Source: CBDUBS01 sp965365445 (GTDB taxonomy: Bacteria; Bacteroidota; Rhodothermia; Rhodothermales; DASSAV01). From it: DNA of 9,819 bases. Position numbers and translations under genes: made by a program. Below are positions 6,940-9,819 of this stretch, piece by piece. Position 1 is the stretch's first letter; each line of letters starts with the position of its first letter. A model generated the notes under the pieces. The model did not search any database and was not told the DNA's origin. It was given only the letters and a program-made list of their open reading frames with translations. Location of the stretch: assembly GCA_965365445.1 (NCBI GenBank), contig CBDUBS010000136.1, positions 1-9,819 on the forward strand, written 5' to 3'.

Positions 6940-6972
6940 GCGTGCGCCGCCTTCATGACACCGGGCGCACGC
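6940..6972. repeat. GC-rich inverted repeat, 9-bp perfect arms
   Basis: GCGTGCGCC (6940-6948) is the exact reverse complement of GGCGCACGC (6964-6972), separated by 15 bases. As RNA it would form a stable stem, but neither side carries a T tract, so it is not a typical terminator. It could be an operator, a leader hairpin of either operon or a chance GC-rich dyad. Confidence 0.4.
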
Positions 6973-7050
6973 TCTATCCGGCCTGTGATCGTCCGATGGC
7001 GTCTTCCGGCCCGGAATGAAACAAACGGGCGCGAGGAGCAAAGCCGCGAA

Positions 7051-7092
7051 CCTTAAACCATTTTAAGGATGGCTTAAGGAGGGTTTAAGGTT
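7051..7092 (+). promoter_or_regulatory. TTAAGG direct repeats with 11-bp period, likely response-regulator binding box
   Basis: TTAAGG occurs at 7063-7068, 7074-7079 and 7085-7090, each exactly 11 bases from the next, so all three fall on the same face of the helix. A fourth copy in reverse orientation, CCTTAA at 7051-7056, forms a 9-base inverted match with the third (CCTTAAACC and GGTTTAAGG). Tandem hexamers with 11-bp spacing are the hallmark of OmpR/PhoB-family response regulators. The array lies 48 bases before the chosen outer membrane factor start and just upstream of GATATT (7101-7106), a possible -10, so activation from an overlapping -35 position is plausible. A CusR/CopR-like metal-sensing regulator is the natural guess, but this is inference. 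Confidence 0.6.
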
Positions 7093-7137
7093 GTGGGTGA
7101 GATATTGAGTACGGATCAAGAGAATTGCCGATTATCC

Positions 7138-8442
7138 ATGAGAATACAACTGTATTTATTCGTTTTGCCTGCCTTCATGCTTCTGGCTCAGCCGGTGTGG
7201 GCAGCGCCCCCTGATTCGGTGCGGGTGCTCGATCTGGATGTCCTGTTGCGCGAGGCCCGCTCGAACAACCCGACTCTACAGGCGGCCTATTCGGAGGCGC
7301 AGGCGGCCGCAACCAGGCCCCGGCAGGTTTCGGCGCTGCCGGACCCTTCGGTTTCGGTTGGATACCGTCCTTTTGCCGTAAACGGCGTGGAGGGCATCGT
7401 TCCGCCGCAGGTTATGGCTCAGCAAATGATTCCTTATCCGGGGAAGCTCGCACTGGCCGGTCGGGCGGCCGGATACGGGGCGCTGATGGCCGAACGGGAA
7501 GCCGACGCCATGAGCCTCGACCTGGCCTTGCAGATCCGGGAGGCGTACTACGAGCTGTTCCGCATACAGGAGCAAGATCGGCTGATTCAGTCGTTCCAGG
7601 ACCAACTCGGCCACTTCGAGGAAGCGGCGGCGGTGAAATATGAAGTAGGTCAGGGGATGCAGCAGGCCATCCTGAAGGCGCAGCTCGAGCGCACGCGTCT
7701 CGCCCGGAAGCGTCTGGAACTGAAGGCCGCCCGGCGGGATCGGGCCGAACGGCTGGCCCGGCTGACCAACCGCCCGTCGCTGGTTTCGGAGCCGGAGAAA
7801 CTGGTTTTGATCCGTCCGGAGCCTGCGGCGCTCGAAGCCGACCTCCTTCGACGGCCGGAGATCGACGCGCTTCAGGCGGGCATCCGCATGGCAGAGACGG
7901 AAACGGAACTTGCCAGGAAAGCGTTTCGGCCCGACTTCATGGTAGGGGCCGGTTTCATGGACATGATGGGCATGAACGGAGCCGCCGAGCCGTTACAGAA
8001 CCTCGGCTCGCGGTTCGGCATCGAGGTCGGCGTGGTGATCCCGCTGCAACGAGGGAAACGCACAGCCGCCCTGGAGGAAGCCCGATACCGGCGGATGGTG
8101 TACGAGGAGCGCCTCGAAGCGCTCCGGACGGAGATAGAAACAGAGATCAACGCGCTGCGGAGTCGGCTCGAACAGGACGACCGGGCGCTGGCCCTGTTCC
8201 GAACCACGCTGATCCCACAGGCCGAGACGACGCTGGAGGCGACACTGAGCGCGTACACGACCGGCAAAACCGACTTCCTCGACCTGCTGGACGCGCAGCG
8301 TATGCTGTTCGAACTCGAAATGGACGTCGAGGAGACCTACGCAGACTATATGAAAACCAGCGCCGCGCTGGAGCGCACCCTTGGAACCGAACCCTCCGGG
8401 TTCGGGCCGGCGCAGCAGGCGGGGCTCACCCCCGCTCCGTAA
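7138..8442 (+). CDS. TolC/CusC-like outer membrane efflux factor
   Basis: This is the outer membrane channel of a tripartite efflux system. The 434-residue protein begins with a signal peptide (MRIQLYLFVLPAFMLLAQ, cleavage probably after VWA at 22), then shows two outer-membrane-efflux (OEP) repeats rich in long helices. The first includes LLREARSNNPTLQAAYSEA, and the second includes AYTTGKTDFLDLLDAQRML near the C-terminus, the usual end-of-helix motif of TolC proteins. The stretch SVSVGYRPF and the QQMIPYPGK turn are typical of heavy-metal (CusC/CzcC) members. The protein has no cysteine, so it lacks the lipobox of CusC. I chose ATG 7138 because it opens the signal peptide. A GTG at 7093, 15 codons upstream, has a better ribosome binding site (AAGGAGG, 7076-7082) but would put a polar stretch before the signal. 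The adaptor gene starts 22 bases downstream, in the same operon. Confidence 0.9.
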   Translation: MRIQLYLFVLPAFMLLAQPVWAAPPDSVRVLDLDVLLREARSNNPTLQAAYSEAQAAATRPRQVSALPDPSVSVGYRPFAVNGVEGIVPPQVMAQQMIPYPGKLALAGRAAGYGALMAEREADAMSLDLALQIREAYYELFRIQEQDRLIQSFQDQLGHFEEAAAVKYEVGQGMQQAILKAQLERTRLARKRLELKAARRDRAERLARLTNRPSLVSEPEKLVLIRPEPAALEADLLRRPEIDALQAGIRMAETETELARKAFRPDFMVGAGFMDMMGMNGAAEPLQNLGSRFGIEVGVVIPLQRGKRTAALEEARYRRMVYEERLEALRTEIETEINALRSRLEQDDRALALFRTTLIPQAETTLEATLSAYTTGKTDFLDLLDAQRMLFELEMDVEETYADYMKTSAALERTLGTEPSGFGPAQQAGLTPAP

Positions 8443-8464
8443 CCGGAACTACCTACGCATCCCC

Positions 8465-9819
8465 ATGACTTTAATAAACACATTCGCAAACAAACGACCC
8501 CTTGCCGTGGCCGGGGTCGCGCTGCTCGTCGTAGCGGCGATCGTACTGGTATTCGTCCTGAGGGAAAATCCGACGGAGACAGGGCCCGAGAGCGGACCCG
8601 CACCCAACAGTGCGGCAGCTGGAGAGAAAACGGGGCTTGCCGCCGCCGACCTCAATGGAGACGGCATCGTATACCAGGACGGGATGCATCCCTGGATCGT
8701 GCAGGATGAACCCGGGCAGTGCCCTATTTGCGGGATGGACCTTACGGCCACACCCGTAGGGCAGGTGGAAGCCGGCGTGGTGCGAATCGACCCGGTGACG
8801 CTGCAGAACATCGGGGTGCGCACCGCCGAGGTAGCGGTCGAAACGCTGCAACGGTCCGTCCGGACGACCGGGCGGTTCGAGACGAGCGAGCAGCGCCTGG
8901 CGGCCGTCAGCCCGAAAGTCGGGGGGTGGGTGGAAAAGCTGCACGTCAACTACGAAGGAGCGCGGGTAAGCAAGGGCCAGCCGCTGCTGGAGATATACAG
9001 TCCGGACCTGGTTTCGACACAGGAAGAATACCTGCTGGCCCTGCAACACGCCCGGCGACTGCAAAACACACCCGATGCGCAGCGGCTGGTGGAAGCCGCC
9101 CGGCGGCGGCTGATGTACTGGGATATTTCGGAGGGGCAGATCCGGCGTCTGGAGGAGCGGGGCGCCCCGCAAAAGACACTTACGCTGTACGCCCCGGCCT
9201 CCGGAACGGTTGTAAAGAAGGACGTCGTGGAAGGCCAGCAGATCATGCCGGGAATGACACTCATGGAGCTGGCCGACCTCTCGCGGCTGTGGCTCATGGT
9301 GGACGTGTACGAGCAGGACCTGGCGTGGGTGAACGTGGGAACGACGGCCTCCATCGAATTGCCGTATCAGCCGGGCAGCACCGTGGCCGGAACAGTGGAC
9401 TACCTGTACGACGACCTCGATCCGATGACGCGGACGGTCAAGGCCCGTGTCACCCTGCCGAACCCGGGGTTGAAGCTCAAGCCGGGGATGTACGCCACGG
9501 TAACCCTGCTGGGAGGTGAGTCGCAGCCGTACCCGGTGGTGCCGGAAGACGCGGTGATCCGGAATGGGGACGAGTCGGTTGTGGTCCTCGCGCTGGGCGA
9601 AGGCCGGTTCATGCCCGCCGACGTGCGGACCGGCTTGCAGGCGGAGGGGCGCGTGCAGATCCTCTCCGGGTTGCAGGGCGGCGAGCAAGTGGTTACGAGC
9701 GCTCAGTTTTTGATCGACTCGGAGGCCAAACTGCAAAGCGCCGTCGGGGCCATGTCGGGCGGGCACAACCATGACGGGGGCCTCCCCTCTTCATTCGCGC
9801 CCCCCTCCGGTGCGGCGGG
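8465..9819 (+). CDS. CusB-like periplasmic adaptor of a heavy-metal RND pump, 3' end cut by the window
   Basis: 451 residues are visible and the frame is still open at the right edge. The membrane fusion protein would link the inner membrane pump to the upstream outer membrane channel and deliver metal ions. After a short basic N-terminus, residues 13-32 form one membrane anchor, followed by a Pro/Gly/Ala-rich linker. Residues 70-93 are a heavy-metal-binding domain (YHS/HMBD type) with MHP (74-76) and CPICGMDL (86-93). The first cysteine of the usual YTCPMHP motif is replaced by Asp72. A lipoyl/barrel-type domain follows (AVSPKVGGWVEKLHV, 147-161), then a helical hairpin (about 180-235), the second lipoyl half (LYAPASGTVVKKDVVEGQ, 241-258) and beta-barrel and membrane-proximal regions (to about 425), ending in a His-containing tail (GGHNHDGG). 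This fits the CusB/CzcB family; Cu/Ag is likelier than Zn/Co/Cd because of the metal-binding domain, but the ion is not proven. No strong ribosome binding site precedes the ATG. Confidence 0.92.
   Translation, partial: MTLINTFANKRPLAVAGVALLVVAAIVLVFVLRENPTETGPESGPAPNSAAAGEKTGLAAADLNGDGIVYQDGMHPWIVQDEPGQCPICGMDLTATPVGQVEAGVVRIDPVTLQNIGVRTAEVAVETLQRSVRTTGRFETSEQRLAAVSPKVGGWVEKLHVNYEGARVSKGQPLLEIYSPDLVSTQEEYLLALQHARRLQNTPDAQRLVEAARRRLMYWDISEGQIRRLEERGAPQKTLTLYAPASGTVVKKDVVEGQQIMPGMTLMELADLSRLWLMVDVYEQDLAWVNVGTTASIELPYQPGSTVAGTVDYLYDDLDPMTRTVKARVTLPNPGLKLKPGMYATVTLLGGESQPYPVVPEDAVIRNGDESVVVLALGEGRFMPADVRTGLQAEGRVQILSGLQGGEQVVTSAQFLIDSEAKLQSAVGAMSGGHNHDGGLPSSFAPPSGAA

Larger units (their letters stand above)
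6731..7137. promoter_or_regulatory. Divergent intergenic regulatory region (ara operon / metal efflux operon)
   Basis: About 400 bases separate the two divergently transcribed operons and must carry both promoters. I see no gene here: open frames through it are short and lack family features. It contains an unusual number of dyad elements for its length: AAACGTTT (6788-6795), CAGGTG-GT-CACCTG (6867-6880), ACGAAA-N4-TTTCGT (6923-6938), GCGTGCGCC-N15-GGCGCACGC (6940-6972), TTCCGG-C-CCGGAA (7004-7016), and CCTTAAACC with GGTTTAAGG (7051-7059 and 7082-7090). On the minus strand, TTAATTTG (6782-6789) is close to the Bacteroidota -7 element TANNTTTG (one mismatch), but I find no matching -33 element, so the ara promoter position is uncertain. 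Confidence 0.6.

Noticed and set aside
7004..7016. TTCCGG-C-CCGGAA inverted repeat
   Set aside because: The arms are perfect but short and the one-base spacer leaves no room for an RNA loop. It is listed within the intergenic region only, with no basis for a specific site call.
8471..9772. Long open frame on the - strand opposite the adaptor gene (about 433 codons)
   Set aside because: The + strand frame shows every domain of a CusB-type adaptor in order, so the antisense frame is a by-product of its codon use.
1..9819. CRISPR array, tRNA or rRNA genes, insertion sequence or phage attachment site
   Set aside because: I looked for regularly spaced repeats, cloverleaf-like segments, transposase motifs and terminal inverted repeats and saw none. 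The long coding genes are intact, with no sign of insertion.

Overview
The window (roughly 60% GC judged by eye, not computed) has two back-to-back transcription blocks either side of a non-coding region at about 6731-7137, plus a small redox gene pair at the left edge. The weak Shine-Dalgarno sequences at most starts, the Na+/sugar symporter in the ara operon and the thioredoxin-family protein ending in PYGCGVKYP suggest a high-GC Bacteroidota/Rhodothermota-type bacterium. This is an inference from gene style, not a taxonomic result.

Left edge (1-1006, + strand): the 3' end of a gene whose product resembles a stand-alone DsbD alpha-type (N-terminal) domain is coupled by an ATGA overlap to an exported redoxin. 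The pair probably works in envelope thiol redox chemistry. A strong hairpin at 1034-1069 separates it from the convergent ara operon.

Centre (6730 down to 1092, - strand): an L-arabinose catabolic operon in the order isomerase, ribulokinase (araB), ribulose-5-phosphate 4-epimerase (araD), SGLT-type sodium/sugar symporter. Arabinose would enter with Na+, be isomerised to L-ribulose, phosphorylated, and epimerised to D-xylulose 5-phosphate for the pentose phosphate pathway. The isomerase is not the classical AraA. It looks like a member of the fucose-isomerase-like superfamily sitting in the araA position, which is the most interesting enzymatic feature here. No regulator gene is in the window.

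Divergent intergenic region (6731-7137): about 400 bases dense in dyad symmetry. It holds an AAACGTTT palindrome near the ara promoter side, several other inverted repeats, and three TTAAGG direct repeats spaced exactly 11 bp apart just before the efflux genes. That last pattern is typical of OmpR/PhoB-type response-regulator sites.

Right side (7138 to the window end, + strand): a CusC/TolC-like outer membrane factor followed 22 bp later by a CusB-like periplasmic adaptor with an N-terminal heavy-metal-binding domain. The adaptor runs off the right edge. Together they are the first two genes of a heavy-metal RND efflux operon (probably Cu/Ag), and the CusA-like pump is expected just beyond the window.
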